Assembly: GCA_021776515.1 (NCBI GenBank)
Contig: JAJFFS010000005.1
Location: forward strand, 1-64,000
Origin: Robiginitomaculum sp.
Lineage (GTDB): Bacteria > Pseudomonadota > Alphaproteobacteria > Caulobacterales > Maricaulaceae
Direction of reading: 5' to 3'
DNA: 64,000 nt
How positions within the stretch are numbered: the stretch's first letter is position 1; every line of letters starts with the position of its first letter. The notes under the pieces were generated by a model. It saw only the letters and a program-made list of their open reading frames with translations, searched no databases and was not told the DNA's origin. Below are positions 40,704 to 50,334 of this stretch, piece after piece. The position numbers and the translations under genes are program-made.

Positions 40704-43700
40704 ATGGCCACTGGCCCGTGGAGTGTTAAGGGGATCGATCCGCAAGCGCGAGAAGCCGCCAAAGCTGCTGCCCAGCGCGAGGGTTTGACACTGGGCGAGT
40801 GGATGAACCAGCGACTTTTGGGTGAAGCCGCAGCTATGCCTTCGCGTTCTCATACCCAGCCCTATGAACGCGCACGGTTTACTGCACCGGGCTCGTTATC
40901 CATTCTTTCCAATAATACCAACCATCAGGACGTCTATGATGCGATTGAAGATCTGACGGCTCGGCTAGAGGCTGCAGAACGGCGTTCGACATTGGCGATC
41001 ACGGGTATTGATCAGTCAGTTCTGGGTATGTTGACCCGCCTGGAAGGCGTGGAAAAAGTCCATGGGAACATTGCCAGCAAGCTGGACGATTCGCTGAGTA
41101 ATCTTGATAACCTGGCCACAAAGTCTCGTGATGAACTTGATCGGATGGTTAGCAAGGTTGATCGCGCCACAGAAGATTCGGCGCGCCGCATTGATACCGT
41201 TGCCGAACACACCGAGCTACAACTTGGGCGCGCTCGCCATGAGCTTGCCAAGGAACTGGAACTGGTAAATTCACACTCTGATGACCTGACCCAACGTCTG
41301 GGTGCGGCAGAGCGTATGACCGACAATGCAGTGCGTACACTTGAGGCCAGCTTTGCCTCGGTAGATGATCGTTTGCGTCAATCAGAGAAAAAAATAAACG
41401 AGAATGGCAGCGAAGCTCTGTCGGATATGTTTTCTCGGCGGTTTAAGAGTTTAAGTGAGGAACTTATCCATGTGGTTGCCCAGACGCGGGGGCAATTGGC
41501 CAGCCAAATAGAAACTCAATCGGCAGCACCACGTCTGGAGCAATTCGAAACCTCCCTTCGTGAAGTGCGCGGCAGTATCACTAAAACAGAACGCCGCCAT
41601 GCTGACACGCTGGAACGCATTGCTGGCGAGGTTGGTAAATTAGGTAGTGCTATTGAGCACCGTTTTTCAGAAACCGAACGCAATACAGCCATTGGCCTGG
41701 ATAAAATGCTGGATGGCCGGTTTCGTGAATTTCAAAACGATCATGCTGTAGCAATAGATAAAATTGGTGATGGGCTAACCGGAGCCATCACCCGACTTGA
41801 AGAAAAATTGAATAATGTTGAGATGCAGCGCAACGCTGAAGACAACCTTGAAACGCGCATGGCTGCTGCTGAAGAGCGGACAGCAAAAATGATAGAAGAC
41901 GCTATGGGGCGTATTCAAGATCAGCTAAACATGCAAGCCGCACCCGACCAGGATACGGAAGACTCCCCTGTCCAGAAGGCCATGACCGCACTGGCCACGC
42001 GCCTTGAAACACTGGAAAACCAAGCCGTTGATGTTCCGTTTTTTGACCCAACCCTGCCCACAGATGGAGTGTCACCTCCCCCTTTAGCGGGTTCACCAGC
42101 CGGGCCAAACCCTGCGTTGGAAGAGGTTATCAGGCCGCCTCATGTTTTTGCCAATGAAGCGCCAGTATCTTTACCTCCTCTGCCTCAAGAAAATGAGGAA
42201 GAGGCCGTAAGCGACTTTGGGTCATTTGATGGGGAACCCTTTGCCGATGCGGTTCAACTTGAGCCAGAAAATATGCCAGAGGCCGTGATTGCACCTGTCT
42301 ATTCCGCTGATGAAGAGCAATTTTCCCCGGCAGGCGCAACTGCTGATGCCAGTTTTATGGCTGCTGCCAGACGTACCGTTCGTGCGCCAGGGGTTGCGCA
42401 CTCCCAAGGTGCCGTGCCCGGTAATGGGCAATCCTATTCTCATGGTGGTCCCGCCACGCCTTCCGGGGGTGCGCGTAAGCTTCTTATGGCGGCCAGTTTT
42501 TTTGCCATTATCGCTATTGTTGGCGCGGGTGGTATGACGTATCTGGACTTTGGCAATGGCGACAAAAACATCAGCGCCGGTGTGTCAAACACAGCGAATG
42601 CCGATTGGGATACGCTGGTTGATGGCACCGCAGAAACAGCTGAGGGTACACAAATTGCAACTTTGCCATTGCCGATCGACAATGGTTTGCAAAACCCGGA
42701 CAATATAGCAACGCTGGATGGTGCTGCGCCGATCTCCGCATCTGAAAGTTCGACAAAAGCTGTTTTGGTTCAAAAAACAAAACCTGATCCAGCGCCAAAA
42801 TATGCCCCTGTAAAGACGGCCAGCCGTCCGCCAGCCCGTTCCTCGCAAACCGCCTCAAGCGAACCTGTGGTGCCACCTCTGGCACAACCAAGCATTCCCG
42901 TTAATGCTGTTCCCTTGGCGCAGGCCCAGTCAAAGCCTGCCTCAAAAAGCACAACTGGCCGACTAACCGTTCAACAAGCAGCAACCAATGGTGATCCGGT
43001 TGCACAGTTTCAACTGGCTTCAGCCAAGATTGATGCTGGCGATACACAGGAAGGTATTGCCCTGATGCGTCAGGCTGCCAATAGAGGTCTTCCTATTGCA
43101 CAATATCGTTTGGGCAAGGTTTATGAAGATGGTACAGGCGTAACCAGGGATGCCGATGAAGGTCGGCGCTGGACCGAGCGCGCGGCCAATGGCGGCAATC
43201 GCCGGGCCATGCACAATCTTGCAATGCTCTATGCCGAAGGCAACAGCGTTACACAAAGTTATGAAACTGCGGCCAAATGGTTTCAGGAAGCGGCTAGAAT
43301 GGGCCTGACCAATTCCCAATACAATCTGGCCTTTTTGTACGAGCAAGGCCTTGGTGTTCCTGAATCGCTTGCTGAAGCTTTTGCCTGGTATTCCATTGCT
43401 GGAAAGGCCGGTGATGAAGGTGCCAGGGAGCGGGCAGGTGAAATCAGGGCAACGCTTTCAGTTAAAGCCAAGAGTGAGGCTAATACGATCATTGCCGATT
43501 TTACCCCTCGGCCACTGGATTTGGCAGCAAACGGAATTTTCCGTAATGTTAGCTGGGCCCGACCACAATTAAACACCGCGCCCAACATTGCGCGGACGCA
43601 AATATTATTGGCGCGGCTCGGGTATCAGCCCGGCCCGGCAGACGGCAATCTTGGTGGTGCGACAAAGCGAGCGGTTATTGCCTATGAGCGCGATAATGGT

Positions 43701-43766
43701 TTGGCGCAAACGGGCCGTATTGATGCGACTTTGCTGGCAAAACTGGAAGCGGCGGCAGTGAACTAG
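40704..43766 (+). CDS. PodJ-like polar organiser: coiled-coil, TM, Sel1 repeats, peptidoglycan-binding domain
   Basis: PWSVKGIDPQAREAAKAAAQREGLTLGEWMNQRLLG N-term; long coiled-coil; TM LLMAASFFAIIAIVGAGG; Sel1 repeats; C-terminal PG_binding_1. Confidence 0.85.
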   Translation: MATGPWSVKGIDPQAREAAKAAAQREGLTLGEWMNQRLLGEAAAMPSRSHTQPYERARFTAPGSLSILSNNTNHQDVYDAIEDLTARLEAAERRSTLAITGIDQSVLGMLTRLEGVEKVHGNIASKLDDSLSNLDNLATKSRDELDRMVSKVDRATEDSARRIDTVAEHTELQLGRARHELAKELELVNSHSDDLTQRLGAAERMTDNAVRTLEASFASVDDRLRQSEKKINENGSEALSDMFSRRFKSLSEELIHVVAQTRGQLASQIETQSAAPRLEQFETSLREVRGSITKTERRHADTLERIAGEVGKLGSAIEHRFSETERNTAIGLDKMLDGRFREFQNDHAVAIDKIGDGLTGAITRLEEKLNNVEMQRNAEDNLETRMAAAEERTAKMIEDAMGRIQDQLNMQAAPDQDTEDSPVQKAMTALATRLETLENQAVDVPFFDPTLPTDGVSPPPLAGSPAGPNPALEEVIRPPHVFANEAPVSLPPLPQENEEEAVSDFGSFDGEPFADAVQLEPENMPEAVIAPVYSADEEQFSPAGATADASFMAAARRTVRAPGVAHSQGAVPGNGQSYSHGGPATPSGGARKLLMAASFFAIIAIVGAGGMTYLDFGNGDKNISAGVSNTANADWDTLVDGTAETAEGTQIATLPLPIDNGLQNPDNIATLDGAAPISASESSTKAVLVQKTKPDPAPKYAPVKTASRPPARSSQTASSEPVVPPLAQPSIPVNAVPLAQAQSKPASKSTTGRLTVQQAATNGDPVAQFQLASAKIDAGDTQEGIALMRQAANRGLPIAQYRLGKVYEDGTGVTRDADEGRRWTERAANGGNRRAMHNLAMLYAEGNSVTQSYETAAKWFQEAARMGLTNSQYNLAFLYEQGLGVPESLAEAFAWYSIAGKAGDEGARERAGEIRATLSVKAKSEANTIIADFTPRPLDLAANGIFRNVSWARPQLNTAPNIARTQILLARLGYQPGPADGNLGGATKRAVIAYERDNGLAQTGRIDATLLAKLEAAAVN

Positions 43767-44034
43767 CGCTTTCGGGCATGGCCCAATACCCCTTCATAGG
43801 GCGCGGGTTTTCCCATTTGTCAAACTTGACCATAAACGGCCCGCATCCCAAATCATCCAGGTCCTTTTGCATGTTATCATCAGCCTTCAGGTAAAGCTCT
43901 TCACCGGCGATAAGGGCAAACATCACGCCCTGGCAATACACCCCGGCACCACCAAACATGCTGCGAGTGCTGATCTCGCCTAACCCGGATAAGTGATCAC
44001 AAATGAAGATTTTGAATTGCGAGGAGATCGCCAT
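43675..44034 (-). CDS. TfoX N-terminal domain protein
   Basis: GEISTRSMFGGAGVYCQGVMFALIAGEELYLKADD...GPFMVKFDKWENPRPMKGYWAMPE; 3' end antisense to podJ-like gene. Confidence 0.75.
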   Translation of the reverse strand: MAISSQFKIFICDHLSGLGEISTRSMFGGAGVYCQGVMFALIAGEELYLKADDNMQKDLDDLGCGPFMVKFDKWENPRPMKGYWAMPESASSLPPLPVLPAKSHQYGPFAPNHYRAHRQ

Positions 44035-44182
44035 GACAAGGATCCTATCATTATGTAGGCCAACACCCATAGAGATAATGTTTTGAAAGAGTAAGGCCCT
44101 GCGCCTGAGTGAGCAAAAAAACTTGATTAATAATAAGTCTCATGTGCATATTTTGTTGTTCATAAATTCTGGGGAGAAAAAC

Positions 44183-45247
44183 ATGAGCGATCAAGCAATA
44201 AACGACGATAAATTCAATGCCCTTTTAGGCAAGGTTATGGGTGATGTAGGCGGCGCTATTGGCCTTCTTATGGCCTATATGGGGGATCAGGCGGGTGTCT
44301 ATAAGGCGCTGGAAAGTACCGGGCCGTGTAGCCATGAGTATCTGGCAAAGAAAACCGGTGTAGATGCGCGGTATTTGCGTGAATGGCTGTCAGCAAATGC
44401 GGCGGCTGGTTATGTTGATTATGATGCGGGCAACGATACCTTCAGCTTGTCGCCAGAGCAGGCCGCCATTTTTTCTCATGAAGGTGAACCCACATGTATG
44501 CAGGGCTTTTTTCAGTCCGTTGTGGCGCAATATGAAGAACACGAAACGGCTGTGGATGTCTTCAAAACAGGCCGGCCTCGCCCATGGTCCGAGCATTCGC
44601 CTTGTTGTTTCTGCGGGACTGATCGTTTTTTCCGCCCCGGTTATGCCGCCAATCTAGTACAAAACTGGATCCCTGCGCTTGACGGGGTTGAGGCCAAATT
44701 AAACGCTGGTGCCAAAGTCGGGGATATTGGCTGCGGACTTGGTTCATCAACCATCCTGTTGGCGCAAACCTATCCCAACTCGCGCATTTATGGTTTTGAT
44801 TTTCACGGACCGTCCATAGAGAAGGCCAAGGAAAAAGCAAAAGAAGCCGGCTTGACCAATATTGAATTTCATGAAGTTACCGCCAAGAATTTCCCAGGTG
44901 ATGATTACGATTTTATCTGCATTTTTGATGCGCTACACGATATGGGCGATCCGGTTGGTGCTGCCGCTCATATCAAGGATAGCCTGAACGCTGACGGTAC
45001 CTTTATGGTGGTTGAACCATTGGCCGCAGACACTCTGGGTGAAAACCTCAATCTTCTGGCCGCCATTTTTTATGGCTTCTCAACAACAATTTGTGTGCCA
45101 ACATCCAAGGCTCAGGAAGTGGGCTTGGCCCTCGGCGCGCAAGCCGGTGAAAAACGCATTTCTGACGTTCTTAAACAGGCCGGTTTTGGCAGGGTTCACC
45201 GGGCCACCGAAACCCCTACCAATATGGTGCTGGAAGCACGCAAATAA
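44183..45247 (+). CDS. Class I SAM-dependent methyltransferase with N-terminal winged helix
   Basis: VGDIGCGLGSSTILLAQTYPNSRIYGFDFH; start at MSDQAINDDKFN. Confidence 0.88.
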   Translation: MSDQAINDDKFNALLGKVMGDVGGAIGLLMAYMGDQAGVYKALESTGPCSHEYLAKKTGVDARYLREWLSANAAAGYVDYDAGNDTFSLSPEQAAIFSHEGEPTCMQGFFQSVVAQYEEHETAVDVFKTGRPRPWSEHSPCCFCGTDRFFRPGYAANLVQNWIPALDGVEAKLNAGAKVGDIGCGLGSSTILLAQTYPNSRIYGFDFHGPSIEKAKEKAKEAGLTNIEFHEVTAKNFPGDDYDFICIFDALHDMGDPVGAAAHIKDSLNADGTFMVVEPLAADTLGENLNLLAAIFYGFSTTICVPTSKAQEVGLALGAQAGEKRISDVLKQAGFGRVHRATETPTNMVLEARK

Positions 45248-45262
45248 GATTTTTTCTTCGGG

Positions 45263-45295
45263 GTGAAGGCCTGCCCTTTAGGGCGTGGCCTTCAC
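45263..45295. terminator. Hairpin between convergent genes
   Basis: gtgaaggcc-tgccc-ttta-gggcg-tggccttcac; no T tract immediately 3'. Confidence 0.4.
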
Positions 45296-45296
45296 T

Positions 45297-46499
45297 CTAG
45301 AATACCTCAAACAGGCCTGCTGCGCCCATGCCGCCGCCAACACACATGGTGCAGACCACGTATTTGGCACCCCGGCGTTTACCCTCGATCAGCGCATGGC
45401 CGACCATGCGGGCGCCAGACATGCCGTAGGGGTGGCCGATAGAAATAGCACCGCCATCAACATTGAGCAGCTCATCGGGAATGCCCAGTTTATCGCGGCA
45501 ATAAAGCACTTGCACGGCAAAGGCCTCGTTCAGTTCCCACAGGCCAATATCATCCATAGTCAGGCCATTGGCGGCCAGCAATTTTGGTACGGCAAAGACA
45601 GGGCCAATGCCCATTTCATCAGGGCTTAGACCTGCCGCCCAGATGCCGCGATAGGCGCCCAGTGGCTCAAGGCCACGCCTTGATGCTTCGGCAGCCTCCA
45701 TAATCACGGCGGCGGATGCCCCGTCGGAAAGTTGTGAGGCGTTGCCGGCGGTAATAAATTTGCCTTCCTTGATCGTCATGCCGTCCCGAAACACCGGCTT
45801 TAAGCCAGCCAGGTTTTCAGCACTGGTGCCTGGGCGATTGCCTTCATCTTTATCCAGCGTCACTTCAATTTCGGATATTTCCTTTGTTTCCTTGTTCATG
45901 AATTTCATGGTTGAGGGCAAGGCAACAATTTCATCATCAAAGCGTCCGGCCTCCTGTGCGGCGGCGGTGCGGGTTTGTGACTGTGCGGCATATTCATCCT
46001 GCGCCTCGCGGGAAATACCATAGCGGTCGGCGACGATCTCGGCAGTTTCCAGCATAGACATGTAAAGGTTTGGCACATTCTCACTTATCCAGGGATCTCG
46101 CGCACGATAGCCATTCATATGCTCATTTTGCACAAGCGAGATGCTCTCGCCGCCACCACCAACGGCGATATTCATACCGTCGCAAAGCACCTGTTTGGCG
46201 GCAATGGCAATGCCCATCATGCCAGAGGCGCATTGGCGATCAACGCTCATACCGGCGACACTGTCAGGTACGCCGCCCCGGATCAGCATTTGCCGGGCCG
46301 GATTTTGCCCGCCGGAACCCTGCTGCATGGCACAACCCATAATCACGTCGTCAACCTCTGCGCCTTCCAGTCCGGCGCGCGCTATGGCGTGTTTGATTGC
46401 GTGTCCACCCAATTCCTGTAGCTGGGTGTTGTTAAACGCGCCGCGGTAGGCTTTGCCGATAGGGGTGCGAACAGTTGATACAATGACGGCTTCACGCAT
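45297..46499 (-). CDS. Acetyl-CoA acetyltransferase (thiolase)
   Basis: [55 protein letters not shown]. Confidence 0.94.
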   Translation of the reverse strand: MREAVIVSTVRTPIGKAYRGAFNNTQLQELGGHAIKHAIARAGLEGAEVDDVIMGCAMQQGSGGQNPARQMLIRGGVPDSVAGMSVDRQCASGMMGIAIAAKQVLCDGMNIAVGGGGESISLVQNEHMNGYRARDPWISENVPNLYMSMLETAEIVADRYGISREAQDEYAAQSQTRTAAAQEAGRFDDEIVALPSTMKFMNKETKEISEIEVTLDKDEGNRPGTSAENLAGLKPVFRDGMTIKEGKFITAGNASQLSDGASAAVIMEAAEASRRGLEPLGAYRGIWAAGLSPDEMGIGPVFAVPKLLAANGLTMDDIGLWELNEAFAVQVLYCRDKLGIPDELLNVDGGAISIGHPYGMSGARMVGHALIEGKRRGAKYVVCTMCVGGGMGAAGLFEVF

Positions 46500-46599
46500 G
46501 ATTCTCTCCTTTAAGTCGTGCTGTAGAAACGTAACCGCGATTTTGCTGCAAGTGCAAACTTTTTACGGCCCATTAACCATAGGGCGTTCAGATAATCCC

Positions 46600-47547
46600 A
46601 TGGAGACCCCGTACATGCGTTGTCTGAATATTGCTCTCATTTTAAGTCTTGTATGCGCTGCACCCGTTATCGCCGGAGTGCGTGATGTCAATCTGGCTAT
46701 TGAAGGCAATGCGGCCCTTAGTCTGGTGCGCTTTGATGGACAACCCCGCGAAGTATCAGTGCAATCCAGTGCAGACGGCGTAGAGGTTACGGTTCTGGGG
46801 GTTCGTGCGGCCGAGGCCCGGATCACACCACCGGATACACACCTGGTCAATGCTGTTGATGTTCGCCCGTATGAGGATGGTGTTCGTCTCATCTATCATT
46901 TTAATGAACACCCAATTCAGGGCGAGGTAGAGATTTACGCACATTCAGTGCTCTTGCGCGCTCAATTTGATCACTCCTTGCAGGCGCAGTCCGCCAGCTT
47001 GCAATTTACACCCTCAATCACAACAAAAAAACCAGCCCCCGTGCATGACCCTGCACCCGTAACCGCCAGCATTACCCCTGAAGCTGATGATGAACCTGCG
47101 CCGCAACACCCTGCCTATGATGAAAATGCACCGGCCCGTGATGGTGATGTGATGGCACCAGCCCCTGTTCCCGCTCCAACACTGGGCACGGGTCTTGTTC
47201 GTGATGCCTCTACGGTTGTGACCGAACAGCATCTGGATGCGCACTCCTGTGCAGCAGCACAAAAAGCCATTGAGGACGATCCCTGGGCTCTGGATAAACT
47301 TTCGCTATATGGCGCGTGTATTGCAAAAGAGGGAAAAACTGATGAGGCTAAGGAAATATTTGAGCGTCTCCTGACTTTTGATCCCGATATGATAACTGCC
47401 TATATGGGCCTTGGCGCCATAGCTCAGGAAACGGGTGATGCGGCTGCGGCCAGGCGTCATTATCAGCAGGTATTGGGGCTTGGTGGTTCAGATGCGCAAG
47501 CAGCGCAGGTGCGGGCAATCTTGGGCTCGTTAGGCGATGGGCATTAA
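46600..47547 (+). CDS. Exported TPR-containing protein
   Basis: Signal peptide MRCLNIALILSLVCAAPVIAG; C-terminal TPR-like repeats; start could also be 46615. Confidence 0.75.
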   Translation: METPYMRCLNIALILSLVCAAPVIAGVRDVNLAIEGNAALSLVRFDGQPREVSVQSSADGVEVTVLGVRAAEARITPPDTHLVNAVDVRPYEDGVRLIYHFNEHPIQGEVEIYAHSVLLRAQFDHSLQAQSASLQFTPSITTKKPAPVHDPAPVTASITPEADDEPAPQHPAYDENAPARDGDVMAPAPVPAPTLGTGLVRDASTVVTEQHLDAHSCAAAQKAIEDDPWALDKLSLYGACIAKEGKTDEAKEIFERLLTFDPDMITAYMGLGAIAQETGDAAAARRHYQQVLGLGGSDAQAAQVRAILGSLGDGH

Positions 47548-47550
47548 TGC

Positions 47551-47652
47551 TTAAAGCAGCGATAGTGCCGCTCGCAAAAGAAACATAAAACCTAAAAGAC
47601 CAAAGCACAGGGTGAAGAGGCGCAAGCCACCATCAAATAATTTGTCTGGCAT
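47551..47652 (-). CDS. 33-aa membrane microprotein MPDKLFDGGLRLFTLCFGLLGFMFLLRAALSLL
   Basis: ATG overlaps upstream ORF stop (TGATG); single hydrophobic helix; below ORF-track length cutoff. Confidence 0.5.
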   Translation of the reverse strand: MPDKLFDGGLRLFTLCFGLLGFMFLLRAALSLL

Positions 47653-47873
47653 CAGAAAACCCCGGCGTTATTGGCGCGCTGTCGCCAAATATGCGTCAAA
47701 GCGGCGATCATGATAAAGCAAATACCTGCAAACAGTGTTGCCGCCGTATCCGTATCAGTAATACTTTTATCATTTGCGGCGCTGGCCTGACAGGCAAACA
47801 GCCAAAAGCTGGCAGCTGTAAGCACGATCAAAGTGAAGACCCGGTTTATGGTTCTGCGTACAGGTATGCTCAT
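47652..47873 (-). CDS. Small membrane protein, 73 aa
   Basis: Two hydrophobic segments; 1-bp stop/start overlap with 33-aa ORF. Confidence 0.55.
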   Translation of the reverse strand: MSIPVRRTINRVFTLIVLTAASFWLFACQASAANDKSITDTDTAATLFAGICFIMIAALTHIWRQRANNAGVF

Positions 47874-47994
47874 TGCTTTTCCCTTTTCTGTTGGTTTCTT
47901 TTTGGCGGAGCAAGGGGGCCGCGATAGGGCAAGCCCAAGGCCATTTGGGGAAAGTTATGATCGAATGTGGCCAGGATCAGTCAAAGAGGGCTGA

Positions 47995-49278
<1,284 letters not shown>

Positions 49279-49372
49279 GGTCTGGAACTGGAGTGTTGAG
49301 TCAAGCTCGTTTTGGCCGCCGCACCATTATTCAGCTTGGTGGTTATACCGAAGTGCGGAAAGTTTCTAACCT

Positions 49373-49450
49373 GTCATTACCCGATTTATTCGGGTAATCC
49401 AGCTTTGTGTTAAGGCAACACTGGATTACCGGTACAAGACCGGTAATGAC
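49373..49450. repeat. Paired palindromic repeat (two ~30-bp modules in inverted orientation)
   Basis: gtcattacccgatttattcgggtaatccag ... ctggattaccggtacaagaccggtaatgac. Confidence 0.85.
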
Positions 49451-49516
49451 AAAATGAGATATTCATTCTTACCCTAACAAATTGTGCCATCTCATAAGTG
49501 CGATTAACACAAATTA

Positions 49517-50326
49517 CTAAAATAAAACGACCAGAAAAATCACGGCTGACAAAAGCACCCGATAAATTGCAAAGGGCAATAATCCGATGCGTTCCACAAG
49601 GCGCATAAAAATGGCAATGGCCGCATAGGCAGCCAGTGCAGAAAGCCCCAGCACCACCATGCCATCGCCAAAGCTGGCCCCGTTAGCAGGCGGGTGGGTG
49701 TATAATGATGCCCCGGCAGCCAGGGCCAATGCCGCCAGCAACGGAATGGACATTAACATGGAAAACCGGGCGGCTTCTGTGCGCGATATACCCAGCGCAC
49801 GGGCAGCGGTCATGGTGATGCCAGAGCGGCTGGTACCGGGAATAAAAGCAAGCATTTGCGCCAGCCCAATCAGAAAAGCTGTTCGCCACCCGCTTTGCTC
49901 GACCGAGCCATTTTGCGTTGCCCAACGATCTGCTGCCCACAAGGGTATGGCAAAGCCAAGGCCTGCCCAGGCGATTATTTTGGGGTCGCGCAGCATATCA
50001 CTGGTACCACTCAGATAAAGCAAGGCACCAACAATCAAGGCAGGCGGCGTGGCAATAGCCAGAAGCCAGAACAGCCGTGCATTCGTTGTGGAAAATTGCC
50101 CGGTGACGACATCACTCATCCCGCCAAGGATGTGGGCAACATCCTTGCGGTAGTACGTAATAACCGCCAGCAAAGAGCCGCCATGAGCCATCAGGTCAAT
50201 GAGGGCACCCTGATCGGTAGCCCCCATAACTTTTGGCACGAGAATGAGGTGTGCTGACGAGCTGATTGGCAGAAATTCAGTTATACCCTGAATGATCGCC
50301 AATACGACAAGCTGCAACATTCCCAT
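49517..50326 (-). CDS. uppP: Undecaprenyl-diphosphatase UppP/BacA
   Basis: LAIIQGITEFLPISSSAHLILV; FIPGTSRSGITMTAARALGISRTEAARFSMLMSIP. Confidence 0.96.
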   Translation of the reverse strand: MGMLQLVVLAIIQGITEFLPISSSAHLILVPKVMGATDQGALIDLMAHGGSLLAVITYYRKDVAHILGGMSDVVTGQFSTTNARLFWLLAIATPPALIVGALLYLSGTSDMLRDPKIIAWAGLGFAIPLWAADRWATQNGSVEQSGWRTAFLIGLAQMLAFIPGTSRSGITMTAARALGISRTEAARFSMLMSIPLLAALALAAGASLYTHPPANGASFGDGMVVLGLSALAAYAAIAIFMRLVERIGLLPFAIYRVLLSAVIFLVVLF

Positions 50327-50334
50327 TTAGATGC

